Assembly (NCBI RefSeq): GCF_003050935.1
Contig: NZ_QAOX01000002.1
Location: 1 to 64,000 of the forward strand
DNA length: 64,000 nucleotides
Source: Luteibacter sp. OK325
GTDB taxonomy: Bacteria > Pseudomonadota > Gammaproteobacteria > Xanthomonadales > Rhodanobacteraceae
Reading direction: 5' to 3'
Shown: positions 34,801 to 44,200 of the stretch, one piece after another
Layout: each line of letters starts with the position of its first letter
Position numbering within the stretch: position 1 is the first letter of the stretch
Translations under genes and position numbers: made by a program
Notes under the pieces: generated by a model
What the model was told of the DNA's origin: nothing
Databases searched by the model: none
Seen by the model: the letters and a program-made list of their open reading frames with translations, nothing else

Positions 34801-37800
34801 ACCTGCATGATGTCCTGGCCCGCATCACGGAAGGCGGTGCGCATGCTCGGCTGCCGCTGGATCAGGGCCTGGAAGGCCATGTCGAACGCATGTTCGTCAA
34901 TGCGGCCGCGCAGGCGATGCGCAGACGGCGCGTTGTAGGTCACGCGGCCCGGATGCATGCGCTCGAGCGCCCAGAGGCGGCGCTGCATGAGTGACAACGG
35001 CGCGTGGTCCTGGTCCTGGTCGGGACGATGGTCGATCGGCGTGGTGGCGGGCGCCGTACCACTGGCCACTTGCGAACCGATCGCCGCGGCAAGCTGTTCG
35101 ATGGTTGGCGCGTCGAACAGCGTCCGGAAAGAGAGCGTGACAGCGAATTCGCGGTTGAGCCTGGCCGTGAGCTGCGCGGCCAGCAACGAATGACCACCCA
35201 GGGCGAAGAAGTCGTCGCGCACGTCGAGGTCGGGCAGGCTGAGCACGGCCTCCATGGCGGCGGCCACGCGACGCTCGTCCTCGTTACGTGGCGCCATGCG
35301 TTCACCGGGCGTCGCCACGGAATGGGCGATCGGCGGCGGCAGGGCCTTGCGATCGGTCTTGCCATTGGGCAGGAGCGGTATCGCATCCAGCATGAGGATG
35401 TGTTGCGGAATCATGTAGTCGGGAAGGCGCGAGCGCAGGCGCGAACGCAGGCTCTCTTCGCTCACGGCGATACCATCGCGACCAACGACGTAAGCCACCA
35501 GGCGCACGTCGCCCGGGCGGTCTTCGCGCGCGATGACGACGGCGCGACCGACTTCGGGCGTGTCGGCGAGCACGCTTTCGATCTCGCCGGGCTCGATGCG
35601 ATAACCACGCACCTTCACCTGGAAGTCCAGGCGGCCGAGATGTTCGATCATGCCGTTGGCCAGCCAGCGACCGCGGTCGCCCGTACGGTACATGCGCGAG
35701 TCCGGGGTTTCCGACCAGGGATCGGGGACGAAGCGTTCTGCCGTGAGCTGCGGACGATCCAGGTAGCCGAGGGTCACGCCGGCTCCGCCGATATGGATTT
35801 CACCGGGCACGCCCAGCGGGCAATGGTTGCCGCGCTCATCCAGGATATGCACCGTGGTGTTCGCGATGGGGCGGCCGATGTAGATACCTTCGCGCGGATC
35901 GGACACGCGCCAGTAGGTCGAGTACACGGTGGTTTCGGTCGGGCCGTAGCCGTTCCACACTTCGCCACAGCGATCGAGCAGGGCTTCGGCGAGATCGACC
36001 GGTAACGGCTCACCGCCGGAAACGGCACGGAATGCCGGGCGGCCGTGCCATCCGGCGTCGACGAGCAGGCGCCAGCCGGCGGGGGTGGCCTGCATCATCG
36101 TGGCGTCCACCTCCTCGATGAGGCGCCGCAACTGACCGCCATCGCGCACATCGTCACGACCGGCAACGACGATCTCGGCGCCGCTGGTCAGCGGCAGCAT
36201 CAGTTCCATGAAGGCGATATCGAACGAGAGCGTGGTGACCGCGACCAGGCGGTCGTCCGGCGCGATGCCCGGTACGCGCTGCATGCTGGTCAGGAAGTTG
36301 GATGCCGCGCGGTGAGGCACGCGCACACCCTTGGGCCGTCCGGTGGAACCGGAAGTAAAGATGACGTAGGCGACCGAATCGGGCGTGGCGGCCCTGCGGT
36401 TGCGCTCGGGCCGCTCGAAGGAAGCGTGCACCACTTCTTCGCTGGTGAGGGAGAGCACGCGCGTCGGGTCGAACGGGAAGGCCAGTGGGGCATTGTCGTC
36501 GACGACGAGCGCGGCCAGCGCGGCGTCTTCCGCCATGAAGGCGAGACGATCGGCCGGAAAGGTCGGATCCAGCGGCACGTAGCCTGCGCCGGACTTCAGC
36601 ACGCCGAGAACGGCGGCGACCATGTCCAGGCCACGAATGAGCGACAGGCCAACCAGGTCGCCGTGGCCGATGCCACGCTCGCGCAGGGCATTGGCGACAC
36701 GATTGGAGCGCGACTCCAGCGCTGCATAGCTCAACGCGCGGTCGGCGTGGCGCACAGCCGAACGTTCCGGTGCGCGGTCTACCTGCTGTTCGAAGAACTC
36801 ATGCGCAAGGCGCAGCTCCGGAAACGGCGTTGGCGCGGGTTGCAAAGCGGCCAGTTCGCGGTAGACGGCATCGGAGACGACCGGAAGCGCCACCGCTTCC
36901 AGGGTCGGATCGATAGCGGCCTGGCGCAGCAGCATGGCGTAGGCGTCGAGCCAGCCCTGGATTGTCGCCGCTTCGAACAGATCGGCGTTGTACTGGCACT
37001 CCAGGCGCAAGCCACCGTCGACCTGGACGGCGTTGACGAAGAGTTCGAAGTTCTCGTAGGCGCGTGGCACGGCTTCGACCTCGAAGCGCAGGCCCGGGAA
37101 GGTCACCGTGCTTTCGTCAAGCTGTGCATCGAGGTTGAACAGCACGGCGACCAGCGGCAGGCGCGAGGGGTCGCGCGCGATCGACAGGCGGCGGAGCAGG
37201 CTGCCCAGCGTGTAGCGTTGGTGTTCGAAAGCGTCGAGCAGATCATTGCGCACCGTACCCAGCAGCTGGGCGAAGCTAGCTGTCTCATCGACCTGCGCGC
37301 GCAGCGGCAGCACGTTGACGCAGTGGCCGACGAGGGTATCGTGGCCTTCCGCCGCCTGGCCCGCCGACGGCATGCCGATGACGACGTCGTCCTGCCCCGC
37401 AATGCGGCGAAGCAGGACGGCGAAGCCGGTGAGCAGGGTCGCGTACAAGCTCGCGCCATGGGCGGCGCCCAGGCGTTTGATCGCGGTGACTTCTGCCGGG
37501 TCCAGCGTGCGGTCTTCGCGCCGTGAGGTGAACGACCGACGGCGTGGACGGGAATGGTCGGTGGGGAGGTCCAGCACGGGTACCGAACCGGCGAACCGGC
37601 CCAACCAGTACTGTTCGTCCTCACGGGCCGCCCCGCTGCCGGCGTGCGCTGCCTCGGCCAACGCGAAGTTCGAGAACGCGCCCGCGGCGGCCGGGCCCGT
37701 GCCCTGGCCCGTGCGCTGCGCGTAGAGGGCGGCGAGATCGTTCACGATCACGCCAAAAGACCAGCCGTCGCAGACGATGTGATGCGCGGCGATGGTAAGC

Positions 37801-38252
37801 AGGTGCCTGTCACCGGCGAGGCGGAACAGTTCCGCGCGCACCAGAGGGCCGTGTTCGAGATCGAACGGTGTGGTGACGATGCGGTTGAACGCGTTCATGA
37901 TCCTCGCGTCGCTCTCGAACGGTGCGAGCAGCGAGAGATCGTGAAAGGCGATAGGGAGCGTAGTGTGTTCGGCGACGAAGAGGCCTTCGCCGTCGCTGCT
38001 GAAGGTGGACCGCAGGGCTTCGTGTCGGTCCACGATTCCCTGCAGCGCCCATTCGAGAGCCGGCACGTCGAGCAGGCCCTTGAGGGTGATTGACACCGCT
38101 TCGTTGTATGCTAGCGAGGCTTCCGGCTCCAGCCGGGATGCCAGCCACACCTCGCGTTGCGGCTCCGTGGTCGGCACGAGCCGCGACAACGGCGCACCGG
38201 CGAAGGGGTCATAGTCGACCGCTGTGGCGGCGGCCAGCTCGTTCTGCGTCAT
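31872..38252 (-). CDS. non-ribosomal peptide synthetase, C-A-T-C-A*-T
   Basis: 2126 residues. Domains in order: C1 with HHIVCDG near 156; A1 with FTSGSTGRPKG near 630, NGYGPTE near 768, YRTGDRG near 851 and LPNGKTDRKALP near 960; T1 with FFALGGHSLLA (Ser near 1020); C2 with HHIIWDG near 1215; A2* at about 1540-2020; T2 with FFDVGGHSLLA (Ser near 2066). A1 binding-pocket residues read by eye are D-I-M-Q-V-G-G-V-Y-K, closest to the DILQLGLIWK glycine code, so Gly is a tentative call. A2* has lost its core motifs (AFHVPGADGKARG for A3, VRTGYRG for A7, no A10 Lys) and should not adenylate. No thioesterase or reductase follows T2. The start overlaps the hybrid gene's stop (ATGA), so it is the second protein of the line. 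Confidence 0.93.
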   Translation of the reverse strand: MTQNELAAATAVDYDPFAGAPLSRLVPTTEPQREVWLASRLEPEASLAYNEAVSITLKGLLDVPALEWALQGIVDRHEALRSTFSSDGEGLFVAEHTTLPIAFHDLSLLAPFESDARIMNAFNRIVTTPFDLEHGPLVRAELFRLAGDRHLLTIAAHHIVCDGWSFGVIVNDLAALYAQRTGQGTGPAAAGAFSNFALAEAAHAGSGAAREDEQYWLGRFAGSVPVLDLPTDHSRPRRRSFTSRREDRTLDPAEVTAIKRLGAAHGASLYATLLTGFAVLLRRIAGQDDVVIGMPSAGQAAEGHDTLVGHCVNVLPLRAQVDETASFAQLLGTVRNDLLDAFEHQRYTLGSLLRRLSIARDPSRLPLVAVLFNLDAQLDESTVTFPGLRFEVEAVPRAYENFELFVNAVQVDGGLRLECQYNADLFEAATIQGWLDAYAMLLRQAAIDPTLEAVALPVVSDAVYRELAALQPAPTPFPELRLAHEFFEQQVDRAPERSAVRHADRALSYAALESRSNRVANALRERGIGHGDLVGLSLIRGLDMVAAVLGVLKSGAGYVPLDPTFPADRLAFMAEDAALAALVVDDNAPLAFPFDPTRVLSLTSEEVVHASFERPERNRRAATPDSVAYVIFTSGSTGRPKGVRVPHRAASNFLTSMQRVPGIAPDDRLVAVTTLSFDIAFMELMLPLTSGAEIVVAGRDDVRDGGQLRRLIEEVDATMMQATPAGWRLLVDAGWHGRPAFRAVSGGEPLPVDLAEALLDRCGEVWNGYGPTETTVYSTYWRVSDPREGIYIGRPIANTTVHILDERGNHCPLGVPGEIHIGGAGVTLGYLDRPQLTAERFVPDPWSETPDSRMYRTGDRGRWLANGMIEHLGRLDFQVKVRGYRIEPGEIESVLADTPEVGRAVVIAREDRPGDVRLVAYVVGRDGIAVSEESLRSRLRSRLPDYMIPQHILMLDAIPLLPNGKTDRKALPPPIAHSVATPGERMAPRNEDERRVAAAMEAVLSLPDLDVRDDFFALGGHSLLAAQLTARLNREFAVTLSFRTLFDAPTIEQLAAAIGSQVASGTAPATTPIDHRPDQDQDHAPLSLMQRRLWALERMHPGRVTYNAPSAHRLRGRIDEHAFDMAFQALIQRQPSMRTAFRDAGQDIMQVVSPQLEYPLFPAEDLSDLPAVEREARLMQRLQELTDTPFDLGSAPLFSARMFRLSADEHAFFFMPHHIIWDGWSFDILYNELSALYRSFVAGLPSPLAALPVTYGDFAEWHSHWLDSPAFQSQLGFWRERLAQMGDVHALPTDHPRRPGMSGLGRTEWIRVSREDTDAMHEVAKQADATLNMTLLALYYAMLSSSAGQHELVVGTPVRGRNQTEVESVMGYFNNLLPLHVSVDPALSFLEFVRHVKRTAIEAFGHPDVPLEYLQRELKVGHGAGATLYQALFSFQDARQRSVDWGGLAHEQILLFQSAATEDLGLWFLESNAGMVGGVTYNADLLQASTARLMRERYLDMMHRVAADPAIAVSSLTAATPAEREKMRGWNATGSDARLPLDLYAMVEARARLSPDATAIVHGPRTTSYVTLLRRALRMAVLLRDRGALPGSVVGLCVDPGADRITGLLAIAHTGSTALLLDRADPAARLRDIVADARMTVMIGDIALETTLDWPRACALWLDADHAEIDSVRLDDVPVGAYPEPDAPAIAFHVPGADGKARGAALSHRSMTNTVEGLINALDLGDGQRIGGDALPADPMSMIEPLLALASGAAWVVQEPQDLARGELVSLDRFIATPETWHDLLDHGWAGDTNMHAAIVGGTPTPEVAAHIGERSAGLWTLFGDALSAPVATCGRVDRAVDALHEGRPIANSEVWMLDDDGEPCPIGATGEVAIAGRGLAMPFGTRALADRQPGDDRLVRTGYRGRWLADGLVQVLDRDDRRIRRHGLDIEPSAIETLLLAQPGIVRALAVPRTGHAGDQRIDAYAVATPGCLPDVDGLRAALAGHLPAWSMPANLTLLDAMPMLATGEPDITALPSPAEQRSASGTPNSNEPDTESERLLASVWQELLGMCRIRTSDNFFDVGGHSLLAVDMAMRVQKLTGVQLNLLDIANGTLGTLAADLALAPPAAPTASRRGLLSRLLGRG

Positions 38253-41200
38253 GCGGTGACCCTCAGGTACTTGCCCGGCGCATCCGGGTTGGGAACGAAC
38301 CACGCGGGACGGCCCTCGGGATCCTTGCCCAGGCGTGCACCCGGCATGGGCGGACGCTCGGCATCGAAGGAGGTCGTTTCGCGGCGGCGCGGCAGGAATT
38401 CCGCTTCCTGCAATTCGAGAACCGATTCACGGTACGCAGTGGCGATGGCGGCGAAATCCGCTTCGCTGTGCGAGGTGGTGAAGAAGCAGGGGAAGTTGTC
38501 GAGGATGTGGATGCCGCGGCTGCGCATCATGGCGAAGAGCAGGTCCTGCAGCGGGTGGTCCTCGGTGAAGGTGGTCTTCCACACGGAAGCGAAGTGAACG
38601 ATGTGAATCGGAGCACCGACGCTCACGCAGAACGCGTTCAGTTCCTCGGCCATGGCCGTGACCTTTGCGTTGAGCGTGGTCTGCAGCTGGCCGCCTTCAT
38701 TCGTGAGATGGGTGAGCACGGCATGCGCGGCGGCCAGGGCGAGCGGATGCCTCACAAAGGTGCCGGCGAAGTAGGTCACGCCCACGGTCGGTGTGGAATC
38801 GTCGCCGAAGCGCCAGTGACCGCCGTCCAGCGCGTCCATGAAGCGGCGCTTGCCGGCGATGACGCCGATCGGGAAGCCGCCGCCGACGACCTTGCCATAG
38901 GAGGCCATGTCCGCGTCGATCCCGAGGACGGCCTGGGCACCGCGTGGATGTGCGCGGAATCCGGTGACCACTTCGTCGAAGATGAGCAGCGAACCGGATT
39001 CTTCAGTGATCGCGCGCAATTCCTGCAGGAACTCCACCGGCTGGAAGTCGGGGCGACGGCTTTGCACCGGCTCGACCAGGACGGCGGCGATGTCGGACGC
39101 GCGCTCGCGGATGATCTGCAGCGACTCCGGGGTGCCGTAGTCGAGCACGAGCACATGTTCGGAGGTGTTGCGCAGGATGCCAGGCGCGGCGGGTACGGAT
39201 TTCAGTTTCTTGGTGCCACGGACGATCACCTCGTCGAAGATGCCGTGGTACGAGCCGGTGAAGATCACCAGCGTATCGCGGCCGGTGACGGTGCGCGCTA
39301 CTCGCACGCAACCCATGACCGCTTCCGAACCGGTGTTGCACAGGGCGGCGCGGTCGAAGCCGGTGAGATCGCAGACCTGCTTGGCGACGATGCCTGCCAG
39401 CGGATGCTGCGGGCCAATTTCGTAGCCGGCGTCCAGCTGCTTGCGCACCGCGTCGAGCACGAAGTCGGGCTGCCAGCCGAACAGATTCATGCCGAAGCCG
39501 TTGAGCGCGTCGACATAGCTGTTGCCGTCGAGGTCCCACACCTTCGAGCCTTTGGAACGCTCGATCACGATCTGGTAGACGATTTCCTTCAACAGCGGAC
39601 GGAAGCCGTTGACCACGCGTGGATCGGCGAGGTGACCGCGGTGTTCTTCGGTATAGGCCTTGGAGGTTTTCGTGCGCTCGATGTAGCGGCGCATGAAGGC
39701 ATCCAGCCGAGCACGCTGGCGGCCGCTGAGTTCGGTCGCGCCGTGGTGGATGCGTGCGATGGCACCGAAGGCCTTCTTGACGTCGTAGGTGGTGTGGGCG
39801 AGCGCGACCTCTTCGTCGGTCGCCGGGCTCTGTGTGGGGCCTGTGCTCTGTGTGGGGCCTGTGCCCTGTGTGGGAGCCGCTTCAGCGGCGATGGGTGCTT
39901 GCGGCGACCTGGTTATCGCCGCTGAAGCGGCTCCTACATTCGCCGCTGAAGCGGCTCCTACCGAGCGCGGTGGCGCAATCTGAGCAGTTGCGGGAGCGGC
40001 GGCTCCCGCCAGCAATGCCAACTGTTCCCGCATGATCTGCATTTGCTGCGCGATCACGTCCTGGACCAGTCCGCCGCCCATGGCTATCGCCACGGGCGCC
40101 GCCGCCGCGACCGGAGCGGGCATGGCCGCCGGCGCGGGCGCCGCCGACTGGGCTTCAGCCGGCAACAGGCGATCGATGTGCGCCGCGAGCCGTTCGAACG
40201 ACGAGCAGCCGTCCATCAGTTCGCGGAAGGTGATTTTCAACGCGTAAGTCTTCTGCAGTTGCAACGCCACCTGGGTGAGCGAAAGCGAGTCCAGTCCCAG
40301 TTCCACGAAGTTGGCACCCGGGTCGACATCCTCGAACTCGGTTCCCGAGACATCCTCGAAGAGCGCGAGGAGTTCGCTGACGAGGCGCTGCGGACGGGCG
40401 CTGCTGGTGGGTGCGGAAGGCATCGGCATGAGGGACTCCGGAACGACGGGAGAAACGGAAGCGAGCGGCGTGGCCGCGGCGATCGGGGTGACGGAGGCCG
40501 GAAGGCGTGCGTCGATCCAGTGCCGCTTGCGTTCGAAGGGGTAGGTGGGCAGGCGCACGTGACGCCGGTTTTCGCGATGGTCGAAGGCGCCCGTGTCGAT
40601 GGCTACGCCTGCGGACCACAGCGCACCGGCGGCACCGAGGCACGCGGCGCGCTCGTCGGCGGGGCCGTCGCCCAGCGAAGCGACGATCGTACGGCCGCGG
40701 CTTTGCGAGTGTTGTCGCGCAAGCAGGGCAAGGCTCGGACGCGGACCGACTTCAAGGAAGGCGTGCGTACCGTCTTCGAGCGCGTGCAACAGTGCCGGGG
40801 AGAAACGCACGGTGTTGCGCATGTGCCGGGTCCAGTAATCCGGCGACGTCGCTTCTTCGTCGGTCAGCGGCAGGCCCGTCAGGGTGGAGACGATGCGGAT
40901 GCGTGGCGGGCTGAGCGGCACCGCGGCCACTTCGGCGCGGAACGGGTCCAGCACGGGATCCATCATCGCGGAGTGGAAGGCGTGCGAGGTGTGCAGCAGG
41001 CGGCAGGCGACGCCTTCGGCCTCAAGCGCGATACGGAAGGCTTCGACCGCTTCCGTGTTGCCGGAGACCACGCTGGCGTTCGGCGCGTTCTCGGCGGCGA
41101 GGGAAAGAGCGTCTGAGAGGCGCGCCCGCAGTTCGGCGGCTCCCAGACGAACGGAAAGCATGGACCCGGCAGGTAGCGCCTGCATGAGGCGGCCACGGCG

Positions 41201-44200
41201 CGCGACCAGCCGTGCGGCATCGGCCAGCGGCATCACGCCGGCCAGCGCGGCGGCGGCGAATTCGCCAACGCTGTGGCCGATCATCGCCACCGGTTCAACG
41301 CCGAGGCTCATCCACAGGCGGGCCAGTGCATATTCAAGCGCAAACGTTGCGGGCTGCGTCAGCTCTGTCGCCTTCAAGGCGTCTGCGTCGGCCGAGAACA
41401 TCCGATCGCGCAGGTCGAAGCCCAGTTCGTCGCGCAGCGCACCGGCTACGTCGTCGAGCGCGGCGCGGAACACCGGCTCGGTGGCGTGCAGTTCGCGACC
41501 CATGGCGGCGTACTGCGAGCCCTGGCCCGGGAATAGGAAGACCATGCCCGGGGACGGCGTGGTGCAGGTACGACACATGGCGGCAGCGGCGATGTCGCGC
41601 AGCTTGCCTACTGCGTCGTTGGTCGACGTGGCGACGACATGGGTGCGCTGGACGAAGGCCTTGCGACCACGGGCCAGGGTCCACGCGGTGTCGGCGAGAT
41701 TGCCGTCCGGATGTGCGGCGAGGTGATCGGCGAGTCGTGCAGCGGCATGGCCGAGTGCCGTCGGTGTCCGCGCGGATACCAGCAGTAGCTGCGCACCACT
41801 GGCGACATCGGAGGGCACGCGCTCCGGCGCTTCCTCGAGGATCACATGGGCATTGGTGCCACCGACGCCGAACGAGCTGACACCCGCGCGCAGGGGGCCA
41901 CCGGACGTCTGCCAGGGGCGCAGTGAGTCGTTTACCACGAAGGGCGAGTCGGCAAGATTCAGGCGCGGATTGGCGGCGGTGAAATGCAGCGACGGCGGCA
42001 GGCGACGTTCGCACAGGGCCAGCGAGGTCTTGATCACGCTCGCGGCCCCGGCGGCCATCACGAGGTGGCCGACATTGCTCTTCAGCGAGCCCAGCGCACA
42101 GAAGCCCTTATCAGCCGTGCTTTGACGGAAAGCCTGTGTCAGCCCTTCGAGCTCGATCGGATCGCCCAGTGGCGTGGCCGTGCCATGCGCTTCGATATAG
42201 GAGATATCGCGCGGTGACACACCGGCGTCATCGAGGGCCATGGTGATCACAGCCGCCTGGCCCGCAGCATTCGGTGCGGTAAAGCTGGCCTTGACGCCAC
42301 CGTCGTTGTTCACCGCGACGCCTCGGATCACCGAGTAGATCGGATCGCCGTCACGTAGCGCATCGGAAAGACGCTTCAGCAGGACCACGGCCGCGCCGTC
42401 ACTGAACACCGTACCCTGTGCTTCGATATCGAAGGTCCGCGTATGGCCGTCGGGTGACAGCATCGAGCCTTCCTGCGCGATATAACCGCTGTTTGGCGGG
42501 CAGGAGATTGACGAGCCGCCGGCCAGCGCCATGCCGCAACGGCCGGCACGCAAGGCATCGAAGGCCTGCGCGATGGCGACCAGCGAGGTGGAACAGGCGG
42601 TGTTGAGGCTGATCGCCGGACCGGTAAGGTTGAGCTTGTGGGCGACGCGCGTGGCCAGGTAGTCCTTCTCGTTGCCGAGCATCACCTGGAAGGCACCGAG
42701 CTTGTCGATGAGGTCCGGCCGGCCGCTGATGTGTTTCTGGTAGTAGGTGGCGTTATGCATGCCGCCAAACACGCCGACTGGCGCCTCCTGCGCGTCGGGC
42801 ACATACCCACCGCGCTCCAGGCACTCCCAGCAGAGTTCCAGGAAGAGGCGCTGCTGTGGATCGGTCAGCTCGGCTTCGCGCGGCGACATGCCGAAGAAGC
42901 CAGCGTCAAACTGTTCCACGTCGTCGACCACGCCGCGTGCGGCCACATAGTCCGGATCGTCGCGATCGGCCTGGCTCACCGCCGGGTCGAGTTCGTCCGG
43001 GGTGAAGAAGCGGATCGATTCACGACCGTTACAGAGGTTGTCCCAGAACGTCTCGACATCCGGCGCGCCTGGAAAGCGACCGGCCATCGCGATGATCGCC
43101 ACCGCTTCGCCGACTGCCGACGCGCCACCTGACAAGCGTCCCGCCAACGCCTGGCGGGTGGAGCGCCCTTCGATCGTGGCCGCCACGGCGGCGGGGGTTG
43201 GCTCGGCGAAGAAGCCGACCAGGGATGGGGTCGGCGACAGTTCTTCATGCACGCGAGTCATGGCACGCGTCGCAAGAAGGGAGCTGCCGCCGAGGTCAAA
43301 GAAATTGTCGTCGCGACCGACCGCGTCCAGGCCGAGAGTCTCGGCGAAGATGGCGCAGAGACGCGTTTCCACATCGCCGCGCGGTGCCACGAAGGGCGCC
43401 GCCAGTTCGGGCCTTGCACTGTTGGGCGCGGGCAGGGCGCGGCGGTCGAGTTTGCCGTTGTCGTTGACCGGCAGCGCGTCCAGGCGCATCCAGGCCACCG
43501 GCAACATGTATTCGGGAAGGGTCAGCGCGAGGGCATCGCGCAGGGTTCGGGCGGTAACGCCAACGTCATGGCTGACGTAATAAGCGACGAGGCGTTTCTC
43601 GCCGGGTGCGTCTTCCCGGGCGATCACGGCCGCAGCGGCAACGCCGGGCAGGGCGCGAAGCACGATATCGATTTCGCCGGTCTCGATGCGGTAACCGCGG
43701 ATTTTCACCTGCCCGTCGACACGGCCGACGAAGGCAAGATTGCCGTCGGGCAGCCAGTGGACAAGATCGCCCGTGCGGTAACGCGTGCCACCGGCGACGA
43801 AGCGCTCGGCGGTGAGCTCGGGGCGGTTGAGGTAGCCACGTGCGACGCCGTTGCCACCGATGTACAGCTCGCCGGTCTGGCCGGGTTCGACGTCATTGCC
43901 CGCCTCATCGAGCACATGCAGCGAGGTTTCACCGATCGGCGTACCGATGGGAATGGTGCCAAGTTCGTCGGGCAGATCACGTGGAATGCGATACGTCGTC
44001 GCGAACGTCGTACACTCGGTCGGACCATAGCCATTGATCAGCTGCGTCGCCGGTAGTGCCGCATAGGCCTTGCGTACGTGAGGCACCGAAAGCGCTTCGC
44101 CACCTGTGAGCACGACACGCAGGCCGGAAAGATTGCTTGCATCGTCGTCGACGATGGCATTGAACAGGGCCGCGGTTATCCAGGCGATCTCGGCGCCATG

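Noticed and set aside
35004-37526. Several long plus-strand frames opposite the NRPS
   Set aside because: Antisense shadows of the megasynthase with no domain content.
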